A stretch of 64,000 nt of DNA. It comes from Spirosoma sp. 48-14 (lineage in GTDB: Bacteria; Bacteroidota; Bacteroidia; Cytophagales; Spirosomataceae). Below, piece by piece: positions 26,170 to 34,437 of this stretch. The position numbers and the translations under genes were made by a program. Position 1 is the first letter of the stretch. Every line of letters starts with the position of its first letter. The notes beneath the pieces were generated by a model. The model was not told the DNA's origin. It made no database searches and saw nothing but the letters and a program-made list of their open reading frames with translations. Location: positions 302,424 through 366,423 of the forward strand of contig NZ_MKUD01000001.1 of the NCBI RefSeq assembly GCF_001898575.1. The letters run 5' to 3'.

Positions 26170-27042
26170 ATGCAACGCCGAACGGCCCTCAAAACCCTTA
26201 CGGGCACAGCTCTGACGCTTCCTGCCCTGACCCATTCGTTAGCCCAGCCGATGATACCATCTGAACAAGCTCCTGCCGTGTTGAAAGGAAATATTAATCA
26301 TGCCGTTTGCAAATGGTGTTACGGCAAAATTCCACTGGAAGATTTTTGCAAAGCCGCCAAGGAAATGGGTATCAAAGGCATCGACCTGCTCGATCCCGAT
26401 CAGTGGGCTGTCGCCAAAAAATACGGTCTGACCTGCTCTATGCCGCAGGGAGCAGGCAAAGGCATCACCCAGGGCTTTAACGACCCCAAACTCCACGACG
26501 AACTGGTAGCCAGCTACGAAGCTATTTTTCCAAAGCTGAAAGAAGCCGGACTCGATAAGGTCATTTGTTTCTCAGGCAACCGACGGGGTATGAGCGATGC
26601 CGAAGGGATGGAAAACTGTGCAGTAGGCCTGAAACGTCTGATGCCCAGTGCCCAGAAGTATGGCGTGACCATGATTATGGAGCTACTCAACAGCAAAGTG
26701 GACCACAAGGATTACATGTGCGACCACAGTGCCTGGGGGGTAGAACTTTGCAAAAAAGTAGGGTCGGAAAACTTTAAACTGCTGTACGACATCTACCACA
26801 TGCAGATTATGGAGGGAGATATTATCCGTACAATTCGCAACAATCACCAATACTTCGGTCATTATCACACCGGCGGTAACCCCGGCCGGAACGAAATCGA
26901 CCAAACGCAGGAACTCTACTACCCGGCCATCATGAAAGCCATCGTCGATACGGGCTATAAGGGCTTTGTCGCTCAGGAGTTCATCCCCAAACGCGACCCA
27001 CTCACTAGCCTCAAAGAAGCGGTCATTCTGTGTGATGTGTAG
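26170..27042 (+). CDS. Hydroxypyruvate isomerase/sugar phosphate isomerase family protein with export signal
   Basis: A 290-aa TIM-barrel protein from the ATG at 26170 (MQRRTALKTLTGTALTLPAL). The twin-arginine-like start plus hydrophobic core suggests Tat export. The barrel shows VCKWCYGKIPLEDFC, MGIKGIDLLDP, TMIMELLNSKVDH, LLYDIYHMQIMEGD, the HTGGNPGRNEID loop and FVAQEFIP, which match the hydroxypyruvate isomerase (Hyi) family. Conserved Glu, His and Asp residues that bind the metal are present. In secreted members of this family the substrate is probably a modified sugar. The upstream palindrome is excluded from the coding region. Confidence 0.88.
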   Translation: MQRRTALKTLTGTALTLPALTHSLAQPMIPSEQAPAVLKGNINHAVCKWCYGKIPLEDFCKAAKEMGIKGIDLLDPDQWAVAKKYGLTCSMPQGAGKGITQGFNDPKLHDELVASYEAIFPKLKEAGLDKVICFSGNRRGMSDAEGMENCAVGLKRLMPSAQKYGVTMIMELLNSKVDHKDYMCDHSAWGVELCKKVGSENFKLLYDIYHMQIMEGDIIRTIRNNHQYFGHYHTGGNPGRNEIDQTQELYYPAIMKAIVDTGYKGFVAQEFIPKRDPLTSLKEAVILCDV

Positions 27043-27056
27043 TTTTTAAAGTAGTT

Positions 27057-27123
27057 AGGGGCGAGGAGTGAGTATTAGGAGAAATCACGCGTATGCAACT
27101 CCTAATACTCACTCCTCGCTCCT
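27057..27123. repeat. Long-arm palindrome between convergent genes
   Basis: Arms 27057-27081 and 27099-27123 pair over 25 nt with one mismatch; loop 17 nt. It lies exactly between the convergent isomerase gene (stop 27042) and glycosyltransferase gene (stop at 27125), so it could act as a bidirectional barrier. The arms (GCGAGGAGTGAGTATTAGGA) are unlike those of the other palindromes. Confidence 0.82.
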
Positions 27124-27124
27124 A

Positions 27125-28003
27125 TTACTTTAGAAGAACATAATTCTTATACTCCCCTATCCGCCAACCTGTTAGCTTTTCGACAAAGGTCAGAAAACGC
27201 ACCCGAAACGTGTAATGCTTTCGGCTGGTATCGAATGTAAAGTTCCAGTTTAATCGGTCGACGCGAGGCTGCATCACAGTAGGGTGCTGACCTTTGAACA
27301 GTGCCAGCGAGTCGATTTCGCTATAGTCAAAATTCGCCTGAGCGGCTTCTACCTCAGCAATTTTCTGGGGGTCTGTGTGCCAGAAATGATTGGCGTATCG
27401 AAGGCGGTTTTTCTGCAAATCGGGTGGTTTTACCCAGCCGTAGTGATAAATATAGGCATCGATCAGCTTTACCTTCAACTTTCGATTATCGCGCGTTCGG
27501 AATCCCTGGGCATCCTTATATGATAGCACATTCCCCTTATTCCGAACAACCCGTATCTCACGCCGATACCACCGCCGGGAGTCGCCCACATAGCTGTACG
27601 ACCCAAAAAAATGGACGTATTTGAACAGCAGCCCGTCTACGTTTTTGTCGTTCAGGTAACGTTGCATAGCCTCCCGAACAGCCGGAATCGAATCTTCATG
27701 CAGCACTTCGTCGCCCTGAATATAAAATGCCCAGTCGACATCGGGCGAGACTGCCGCCAGTGCTTTATCGGTTTCCTGCGCCAGTACCCGCCCTCCAGCT
27801 CGCGCATCTGCGTCCCAGACCGTATGAATAATTCGAATTTTATCGGAAGGAATCGACTGAATCAGCCCCAACGTATCATCGTCCGATTCGCCAACGGCAA
27901 TGACAAATTCATCGCAGAGTGGCAAAACCGATGTGATGGCTTCGACAATCGGATAATCAAACAAAATGGCGTTACGGATAAAGCTAAATCCGGCTACTTT
28001 CAT
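27125..28003 (-). CDS. Family 2 glycosyltransferase
   Basis: A 292-aa GT-A enzyme without membrane segments. It begins MKVAGFSFIRNAILFDYPIV and has CDEFVIAVGESDDDTL, then WAFYIQGDEVLHED, where GDE stands in for the usual DxD metal motif. A conserved YIYHYGWVKPPDLQKNR stretch and HPTVMQPRVDRLNWNF follow. Its target is unknown; cell-surface polysaccharide is likely. A degraded copy of its 5' end plus leader occurs at 48827-48945. A hairpin with a T-run lies directly before the start codon. Confidence 0.85.
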   Translation of the reverse strand: MKVAGFSFIRNAILFDYPIVEAITSVLPLCDEFVIAVGESDDDTLGLIQSIPSDKIRIIHTVWDADARAGGRVLAQETDKALAAVSPDVDWAFYIQGDEVLHEDSIPAVREAMQRYLNDKNVDGLLFKYVHFFGSYSYVGDSRRWYRREIRVVRNKGNVLSYKDAQGFRTRDNRKLKVKLIDAYIYHYGWVKPPDLQKNRLRYANHFWHTDPQKIAEVEAAQANFDYSEIDSLALFKGQHPTVMQPRVDRLNWNFTFDTSRKHYTFRVRFLTFVEKLTGWRIGEYKNYVLLK

Positions 28004-28032
28004 AAAAACGACTCGAATTGGCTACGAGCCGT
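28004..28032 (-). terminator. Hairpin plus T-run between the giant operon and the glycosyltransferase
   Basis: On the minus strand, stem CGGCTCG...CGAGTCG (one G-U pair) is followed by five T residues and then the ATG of the glycosyltransferase. It can terminate transcripts from the six-gene operon upstream. Because the same hairpin precedes the glycosyltransferase remnant at 48899-48929, it may instead be a leader attenuator of that gene. Confidence 0.65.
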
Positions 28033-28079
28033 AAAGATAGGCTGTTTTTGATTCGTCGTCTAATCACTGTCTTTACCTT

Positions 28080-28553
28080 TCATTGGGGAACCAATGTATA
28101 TGTATTGATCGTATTGCCTGTTTTTCGATTGGTTTTCGTAGCTACCAGTGTCATCTGAGAGTCATCAAACTGATAAACCTCATATTCCAGTTCACCTTGT
28201 GTTTCGGTAGGGATTGGTGTAAGATTTTGCAGTACCAAATAGACACGTGACCCTTGTTGGGAAATTGACCAGTCACCCTCGAACGTCTCCTTCGTGAATT
28301 CGGTCAGTTTAATACGGGAGCCTGTGAATTGTAACTCGTAATTACGGTAACCAGGAAAAAGATTATCGGTCTTTCCTTCCTGATAAACCAGGACTCCAGC
28401 CTCTTCCACACGAAGGGCTTTCCAGCGTTTATTGGCGATACCGTCCGTTATTTGACGTTTTTTGCTGACTGCTACAGGGTCATTGATAGCACATCCTGCT
28501 AGCCAAACAACTAGTATTAGTCCAATTCCATAATCAATTATATTCTGTCGCAT
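28080..28553 (-). CDS. Small lipoprotein, last gene of the six-gene exported cluster
   Basis: A 157-aa protein with a lipoprotein signal (WLAGC, Cys about residue 22). The mature domain is beta-rich: WKALRVEEAGVLVYQEG, NYELQFTGSRIKLTEF, WSISQQGSRVYLVL and YQFDDSQMTLVATKTN. This pattern is like lipocalin-type or DUF-type lipoproteins of Bacteroidota that measure a property against a baseline. I do not recognise a named family. Its start lies 4 nt from the FN3 gene stop, so co-transcription is near certain. Confidence 0.7.
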   Translation of the reverse strand: MRQNIIDYGIGLILVVWLAGCAINDPVAVSKKRQITDGIANKRWKALRVEEAGVLVYQEGKTDNLFPGYRNYELQFTGSRIKLTEFTKETFEGDWSISQQGSRVYLVLQNLTPIPTETQGELEYEVYQFDDSQMTLVATKTNRKTGNTINTYTLVPQ

Positions 28554-28557
28554 GATC

Positions 28558-31500
28558 TTACTGCTTTACAAATCGGGTTGAATACTGATGACTCCTGGTT
28601 TCTAGCTGAATGAAGTACATGCCTGCTGGTAATGACCGTACATCCACCGATTGCGAACTGGCGTCTGACATCGTTTTTTCTATTACGATAGAACCAGCTT
28701 GATTGCGTATTTGCATCGTAATGGGTTCGAGGGGTAAACGACTAAACCAAAGGGCTTCCGTTACTGGATTTGGATATATAATCCATTCGACAGGAAGAGA
28801 AGAAGAAGCATTTACCAATGGGGCAGGCGATGCAATCGTATTTGACCACGGAGATGTCAGGTTCAATTGAACGGCCCTTACTCGATAGTGATACAGCAAA
28901 CCAGATCGTAAGCCTCGATCGCTATACGTTGTTGTGTTTGCAGCCAGTTCGGCCACTCGTCTCCAGATTACCTGCCCATCTATCGACTGCCAAACTTCAA
29001 AGCCAGTTTCAGTTGATGAGGCATCGTTCCATTTTAAGTTTAATTGATTATAGACAGGTGACCCAGTTTCAAATTGCAGATTAGTGGGTGCAGGCAAGCC
29101 CGTTTGCGATACTGGCAAACTTACACAGACTTCATTGGTCCAATTGGAATAACCGACTGCATTTTTGGCTCGAATCAAATAACAACATCGATTCGTAGTT
29201 GGCGTTATAGCCAGATCGAGGTAACGTTTTAGATCGGTTCCGGTAATAGTTTCTATACTCTCTGTACGTTCTATTTCAACTCCGGCGTCATTCTGCCGGA
29301 TTCGTATTAACGTAAGCTGAATTTCACTGTATCCTTTGGCATCCCAGGTCAATTCAACCTGATTTCCCGCAATTAATCGGGCAGTCAGATTGGTTGGGGT
29401 TAGCGGTACAGCCAGCGTTGTAGTCGAACCCGTTAGCCAACTTGATTTAGCGTCTCCGTTTACAGCTCGTACCCGAATATAATACGTTATACCTGGCTGC
29501 AACCCTATCATTGAGTACCTAACCACCCCGGCTGCCAATGTATATGATTGTGTGATTGTAGTAAATAGTGCTTCTGTACTATACTGTAATTCATAACCTG
29601 TTTCGTTCGTCGCATTATCCTGCCAGTCTACATTAATCTGTGTACCGCTGACAGCCATAGCGGTAAGAGCAGTAGGGGCAGCCAACGTTATTACCGAAGG
29701 CTCCGTTGTTTTGGCACTGTCACTTACCCACCCCTGATCACCAGCGCAGTTTTTGGCCTTCAGGCGAAACCAGTAGGTTGTGGCGGAATTTAGACCAACC
29801 AGTATTTCGCTTCGGCTAGTTTTAAGAAGTTCGCGTTTGGTGCTATTGAGATAGCTGCTGTTACTGGCAAATTCCAACTCAAAACTATCTTCGGTATTGG
29901 TAGTATATTTCCAGCTAAGGTTAATCTGCGAGGAACTGACAACCGTACTGGTCAACGATATTGGTTTGGTTGGTAAAGCAGGCTTCAATTCGATTTGGCC
30001 GGTGTTCCATGGGGAGTAATCAGCCCCTTTAACGGCTGCTATTCGTACGTAATAGGTCTGGCAGGATTGCAGATCCGTAATCGTATAATTCGTTGTATTT
30101 GTGCTTACTGAAATGGAAGTAGGATTGGAGAATCCAGCATTGCCCGCATACTCAATCATAAACCCAGTTTCGTTTTCCGACATATCCGTCCAACTGACGG
30201 CTATCTGCCTACCATCTGGCGTTCCAGTTAGTTTCAGGTTGGTTGGAGCTATCGGTAATGACGGCTTTACAGGCAGTGTAGTAGCCTCTAGATAGACCCA
30301 GTCAGAAGCCAGCGGTGTCGAGGGTATGCCATTATTCGATGCCCGAAGGCGAAAGTAATAACGAGTATTTGCCTGTAGACCACTGATGGTGATGGTTGTT
30401 CCGGTCACTTGCAGTGTTTGCCCACTCAATCCATTGGTAAAATTCGGATCAAGCGCATATTGCAACTCAAGAAACGTTGCGTTACTACCCGCATTATTCA
30501 GATAATCGACCCGAATTTGCGCACTCGATAGTACTGTCAGCGTGTAAGTTGGCGCGGCTGGTATAGCAGGTATGGCAATCGATTTACTTTCCGATAATGT
30601 ACTTCCCCCATTGTTGCTTGCATTGATCCGATACGCGTATGTTTTACCGGTCTTTACAGTACGGTCCTGATAGCTAGTCAGGGGAGCGTTTACTTTAGCC
30701 AGTTCAACAAATCCACCCGTTCCCTCAGCCCGTTGCACTTCGTAAGCCGTAGCCCCCCCCCCATCTGTCCAACTGACATCTACCTGATTAATCGAAATCA
30801 ACGCTAACTGCACATTAGTAGGTGCATTCGGGGCTTTGGGTAGTACTGTGATGCAGGCTTCGTTTGAATAGCCGGAGTTGCCTGCTGAATTAACAGCCCG
30901 TACCCGATAACAGTACATACTGCCATTAATTAGCTTACTATCTAAAAAAGTACCCGTTCCACTAAATGGCCCTGATGTATAGATTCGGGAAAATGCCCCA
31001 TTGTTGTCCTTACGCTCAATCTCATACCCTGTTTCATAGGCTGTTTTGTCCTCCCACGAAAGCAACGCGTTAGTACCATCAAGTGTAACCAGCAGTTTTC
31101 CTGGATTTTCTGGAACCGGAAGTGGTGTTGCCACCTTGCCAAATCGTGCACAGGCCGAACCTGCACTATTGACGGCACAAACCTGGTAGTAATAGGTTTT
31201 CCCCGCCAGTACCCCATTATCGATAAACGTTTTACTGTTGGCTGCAACCTCGCCTACTCCCACCCATGGACCATCTGATGATTGATCACTACGGCTGATG
31301 GTAAACTTGGTTTCATTAGTTGATTGGTCGTCCCAGGTTACTTCAACTTGGGTAGGTGCTTTTGCCACAGCTTTCAGATTCGCTGGTGCTTCGGGCAGCG
31401 TGTTATCCGTTGTAGCCGATACAGTTCCCGACCAATCGGACCAGTAATCGGTTTTATTGATCGTATTTTTGGCTCGTATCTGTATATAATAGGTATGACC

Positions 31501-32310
31501 CGATAGCAGTTTATCGAAGGTATACGTGATTTTATCGGCTCCCAAATCGGCAGATACGACTCCCTTTGCGAAATCCTGTACATCCGATTGACGAATCTGA
31601 TACCCTTCCACGCCACTAACACTATTCCACCGAACGCCTATGGTACTGGTCGTTTTGCCTGATACGCTCAAACCACCTGGCACATCAGGGGAAGCATCCT
31701 GTGTTTTAGCCTGTGCGGTCACCCAATCCGATTCAAGCAAGATTTCACTCTCCAGATACGACTTCTTCAATCGGAAATAATATAGGGTAGCGGGGTCCAG
31801 AGCATCAATCGTGTTAGTGTTACTGGAAGCCTCAAAGGATTTCCGGGTTACATTGCTGAAGTTCGCCGTTTTGCTGTATTCAAGTACTGTAGGCTTATCG
31901 CTTTTCCAGCTCAACTTGATCTGAATAGGCGAGGTAGTCGTCGCTTCAAAACCTGTTGGCGTTTCTGGTTTCGGCAATGAGTTGGTCGTCGCTTCGGCAC
32001 TGGCATAGGTAGGTGACAGTTTCGATTTGTATTCGGCCTGAATTCGATAGTAATACTTCGTGCCGGGCTGTAGCTTTGTATCACTATGCGACCGAGCTGT
32101 AGCCTCTTTTTCAGCAAGATTACTAAACGACCTGTTGTCAGTAGATCGCAAAATCACAAATTTCTCAACCGTAACTCCATTATGGGTCCAGACTAGGTCA
32201 ATCTGGCTAGTCGAAATTGCTTTGGCTGAAAAAGCGGTTGGTGCTACCTGGGCAGAGACAGATAGACTCAGTACACCAATCAGCATCAGCGTTAGATACA
32301 GGCGTTTCAT
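28558..32310 (-). CDS. Giant secreted protein: about 12 fibronectin type III domains and a T9SS sorting tail
   Basis: A 1250-aa protein with a signal peptide (to about residue 20). About 12 FN3 domains of 90-110 residues follow, at roughly 22, 112, 208, 305, 398, 492, 585, 685, 785, 880, 970 and 1075. Each shows PxxPTxL...I.VSW...E.GY...Y and TYYYRVRAVN-type strands. The last 80 residues are a T9SS type A sorting domain (VEWIIYPNPV, SIVIEKTMSD, LPAGMYFIQLETR, FVKQ). It should be exported by the type IX system and attached to the cell surface or released. FN3 arrays usually act as spacers or adhesive rods. It is the only protein in the cluster with a clear sorting tail. Confidence 0.88.
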   Translation of the reverse strand: MKRLYLTLMLIGVLSLSVSAQVAPTAFSAKAISTSQIDLVWTHNGVTVEKFVILRSTDNRSFSNLAEKEATARSHSDTKLQPGTKYYYRIQAEYKSKLSPTYASAEATTNSLPKPETPTGFEATTTSPIQIKLSWKSDKPTVLEYSKTANFSNVTRKSFEASSNTNTIDALDPATLYYFRLKKSYLESEILLESDWVTAQAKTQDASPDVPGGLSVSGKTTSTIGVRWNSVSGVEGYQIRQSDVQDFAKGVVSADLGADKITYTFDKLLSGHTYYIQIRAKNTINKTDYWSDWSGTVSATTDNTLPEAPANLKAVAKAPTQVEVTWDDQSTNETKFTISRSDQSSDGPWVGVGEVAANSKTFIDNGVLAGKTYYYQVCAVNSAGSACARFGKVATPLPVPENPGKLLVTLDGTNALLSWEDKTAYETGYEIERKDNNGAFSRIYTSGPFSGTGTFLDSKLINGSMYCYRVRAVNSAGNSGYSNEACITVLPKAPNAPTNVQLALISINQVDVSWTDGGGATAYEVQRAEGTGGFVELAKVNAPLTSYQDRTVKTGKTYAYRINASNNGGSTLSESKSIAIPAIPAAPTYTLTVLSSAQIRVDYLNNAGSNATFLELQYALDPNFTNGLSGQTLQVTGTTITISGLQANTRYYFRLRASNNGIPSTPLASDWVYLEATTLPVKPSLPIAPTNLKLTGTPDGRQIAVSWTDMSENETGFMIEYAGNAGFSNPTSISVSTNTTNYTITDLQSCQTYYVRIAAVKGADYSPWNTGQIELKPALPTKPISLTSTVVSSSQINLSWKYTTNTEDSFELEFASNSSYLNSTKRELLKTSRSEILVGLNSATTYWFRLKAKNCAGDQGWVSDSAKTTEPSVITLAAPTALTAMAVSGTQINVDWQDNATNETGYELQYSTEALFTTITQSYTLAAGVVRYSMIGLQPGITYYIRVRAVNGDAKSSWLTGSTTTLAVPLTPTNLTARLIAGNQVELTWDAKGYSEIQLTLIRIRQNDAGVEIERTESIETITGTDLKRYLDLAITPTTNRCCYLIRAKNAVGYSNWTNEVCVSLPVSQTGLPAPTNLQFETGSPVYNQLNLKWNDASSTETGFEVWQSIDGQVIWRRVAELAANTTTYSDRGLRSGLLYHYRVRAVQLNLTSPWSNTIASPAPLVNASSSLPVEWIIYPNPVTEALWFSRLPLEPITMQIRNQAGSIVIEKTMSDASSQSVDVRSLPAGMYFIQLETRSHQYSTRFVKQ

Positions 32311-32322
32311 GATGGATCGTAT

Positions 32323-34425
32323 TTATTTTGACAGTAAGCTCAACCCGCTCGTCTGCTGACTTTGAACAGTAACAGCTACACGAAACTGATTCGAAAAATA
32401 GGCAGGCCCATCAGATCGAAATACGCGTATCGACCGACCGTTAAGCAAATACGTATTCGTGGATTCCCCCTCAACCAGCATTATATAGTGCACATCCTTG
32501 ATGGTTCTTTTATCGGAAGAAAGCCGTCCGATTATAACCACCCGATTGGTGTAAGATAAATTGTTGGTAGTACCGGTTAAGGCCATGCAGATTCTGAACA
32601 CATCATCGTGGCCACTTACCTCAGTCCAGAGCGAGTTGCCGCTCAAAATCAAATTCGGGTTGCTCGCATCATCATACTGCTTGATATCCACTTTTAGCTT
32701 CCCGTCTGGGTAGGTGAACCGAAGCCGTAGTTTGCCAAAATGCTCATCAAGGTAGATTTTATCCTGGCTGCGATTGGATGAATGCAGAACTGGGGTAAAC
32801 TCAAAAACGCTACCATTGATAAACCCTGGCGGGTTGGTTCCGTCGCCATCAGCCAGTGCAGTAAATCCACTTAATTGTTTTTTGGCAACCTGATCTATAA
32901 TTACCTGCGGAATGCAGGTTCCGGGAGTTGGTGGAGCGTTTGACGCAGTGGTTGAATCCGGAATTTGTCCACCATTACAAAGTACGCCCTGGAATACCGT
33001 ACTCGTTCCTTGCGGTATCACAATTTTTCCGTCTGTAAATAGCGAATTGTTAAAGCTATCATCAGGAAGCGACCACTTACTAGGAATTTTGTCAACTCGT
33101 TTCAGCAACAGTATGGTTGCCAGCGAAAGATTCTGCTTATTTTCTTTTACATACTGCTCGACTTCCTCTTTTAGCGAGGAGAGAAGAGTAATTTCAAACG
33201 TGGCTTTCGGTTCGATCTCGATGTAGTTGGACATAGATACCCCATTACCACTTGTTGAGCAGGTATATTTAGCCCCATAGCACATACCCAGAATCATTAC
33301 AATATTTGTAGGCGCTGAAAATAATTTGATGGCAAAAAAATTAAGCTGCCCAATATTGATTTTGATCGTTGGCGTTAGGCAGATTTTGAAATCGAGCTCA
33401 ATGGTTCCTTGATTGAGGACGATCCACTCACCATCCTGCGAAGTCAGCGGCTCAATATCTCTGGGGGCAGCATCGCCATCCCTGTATTCTTTTCCCCATC
33501 GAAATCGAATAGTTTTTTCGACAATTTTACCGTCAGCTTTTATAGTGCCTTTGGCAGACAAGTTGAGAGGGAGCTCAAACTGACCGGCAATATTGATAAA
33601 CAGGCCACTTTCACCTACTGGTATATTTATTTCACCTAAGTCGAAAGGCGGTATGAGGGGAACTGGAACATCAACATTGACCTCACCTTCTAACTTTGTC
33701 GTCGCCTTAAAACTATCTTCAAGAGCAAAACTGAAACCCAGATAATTAATTCGCTGCAATTCAGGATTGTCCGGATTTTGCGCATTGCCATAATCAATAT
33801 CAAATGTAAACTCTGCTTTTAATTGGTTTTCGAGCGATAGTTTACCATTCTGGGAGGCATTAACTTTAATGCCTTTATCATCAACTACTTTGATTGCCGA
33901 TTTATTAATCTCAATGTCCTGCTTTTGATTAGTGGTGATGTAATTTCTTTTGACAAATAATTTTAAGTATTTGAAAAGCCCAGTCGGCCCTGTCAGCGGA
34001 GGGAATTTAGAACTGTAATAGAGCGTAGTAATAACCCCGTTGTTTGCGTCGCGAATACAGTTTGCATCCTGCGAAAGGGCTACGGCTGGCAACCCTGTCA
34101 ACCCCGAAAAACCAACTATCTTATTAGCAGTCAGAATATTACCAGGACAGTCGTTGGCAGCCACCCGCCCACCTCGTAAATCCACCCGATTTTTAAATCG
34201 TATATCTCCCTTCAATACAATTTGATTTTGTGTAACAGAAAGAATCTCTACACTCGAACTATCGATAACAAAAACATTATCATTCAGTACCGGATTACCG
34301 ACTATTGTTACGGTAGCATCTTGGCTACGATAGGTCACTGGCTCTGGATCCAGATTCGCAACCCGACATTCCTGATGGAGGCACATCAAGCTAAGAGCCA
34401 GAGTAATGGCAAGTAGTTTTCGCAT
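32323..34425 (-). CDS. Large exported beta-rich protein of unknown function
   Basis: A 700-aa protein with an N-terminal signal (MRKLLAITLALSLMCLHQEC). I recognise no domain. Early strands hold repeated patterns (VEILSVTQNQIVLKGDIRFKN). The middle has amphipathic beta strands and a GEINIPVGESGLFINIAGQF stretch, and then a helical region (LKEEVEQYVKENKQNL). The C-terminal 170 residues are again beta-rich (LRLRFTYPDGKLKVDIKQYD, NRVVIIGRLSSDKRTIKD). Several Cys residues (near 90, 115, 345, 385) could form disulfides. No T9SS tail is evident. It lies 12 nt from both neighbours in the operon. Confidence 0.6.
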   Translation of the reverse strand: MRKLLAITLALSLMCLHQECRVANLDPEPVTYRSQDATVTIVGNPVLNDNVFVIDSSSVEILSVTQNQIVLKGDIRFKNRVDLRGGRVAANDCPGNILTANKIVGFSGLTGLPAVALSQDANCIRDANNGVITTLYYSSKFPPLTGPTGLFKYLKLFVKRNYITTNQKQDIEINKSAIKVVDDKGIKVNASQNGKLSLENQLKAEFTFDIDYGNAQNPDNPELQRINYLGFSFALEDSFKATTKLEGEVNVDVPVPLIPPFDLGEINIPVGESGLFINIAGQFELPLNLSAKGTIKADGKIVEKTIRFRWGKEYRDGDAAPRDIEPLTSQDGEWIVLNQGTIELDFKICLTPTIKINIGQLNFFAIKLFSAPTNIVMILGMCYGAKYTCSTSGNGVSMSNYIEIEPKATFEITLLSSLKEEVEQYVKENKQNLSLATILLLKRVDKIPSKWSLPDDSFNNSLFTDGKIVIPQGTSTVFQGVLCNGGQIPDSTTASNAPPTPGTCIPQVIIDQVAKKQLSGFTALADGDGTNPPGFINGSVFEFTPVLHSSNRSQDKIYLDEHFGKLRLRFTYPDGKLKVDIKQYDDASNPNLILSGNSLWTEVSGHDDVFRICMALTGTTNNLSYTNRVVIIGRLSSDKRTIKDVHYIMLVEGESTNTYLLNGRSIRVFRSDGPAYFSNQFRVAVTVQSQQTSGLSLLSK

Positions 34426-34437
34426 GGCTGTGGATGG

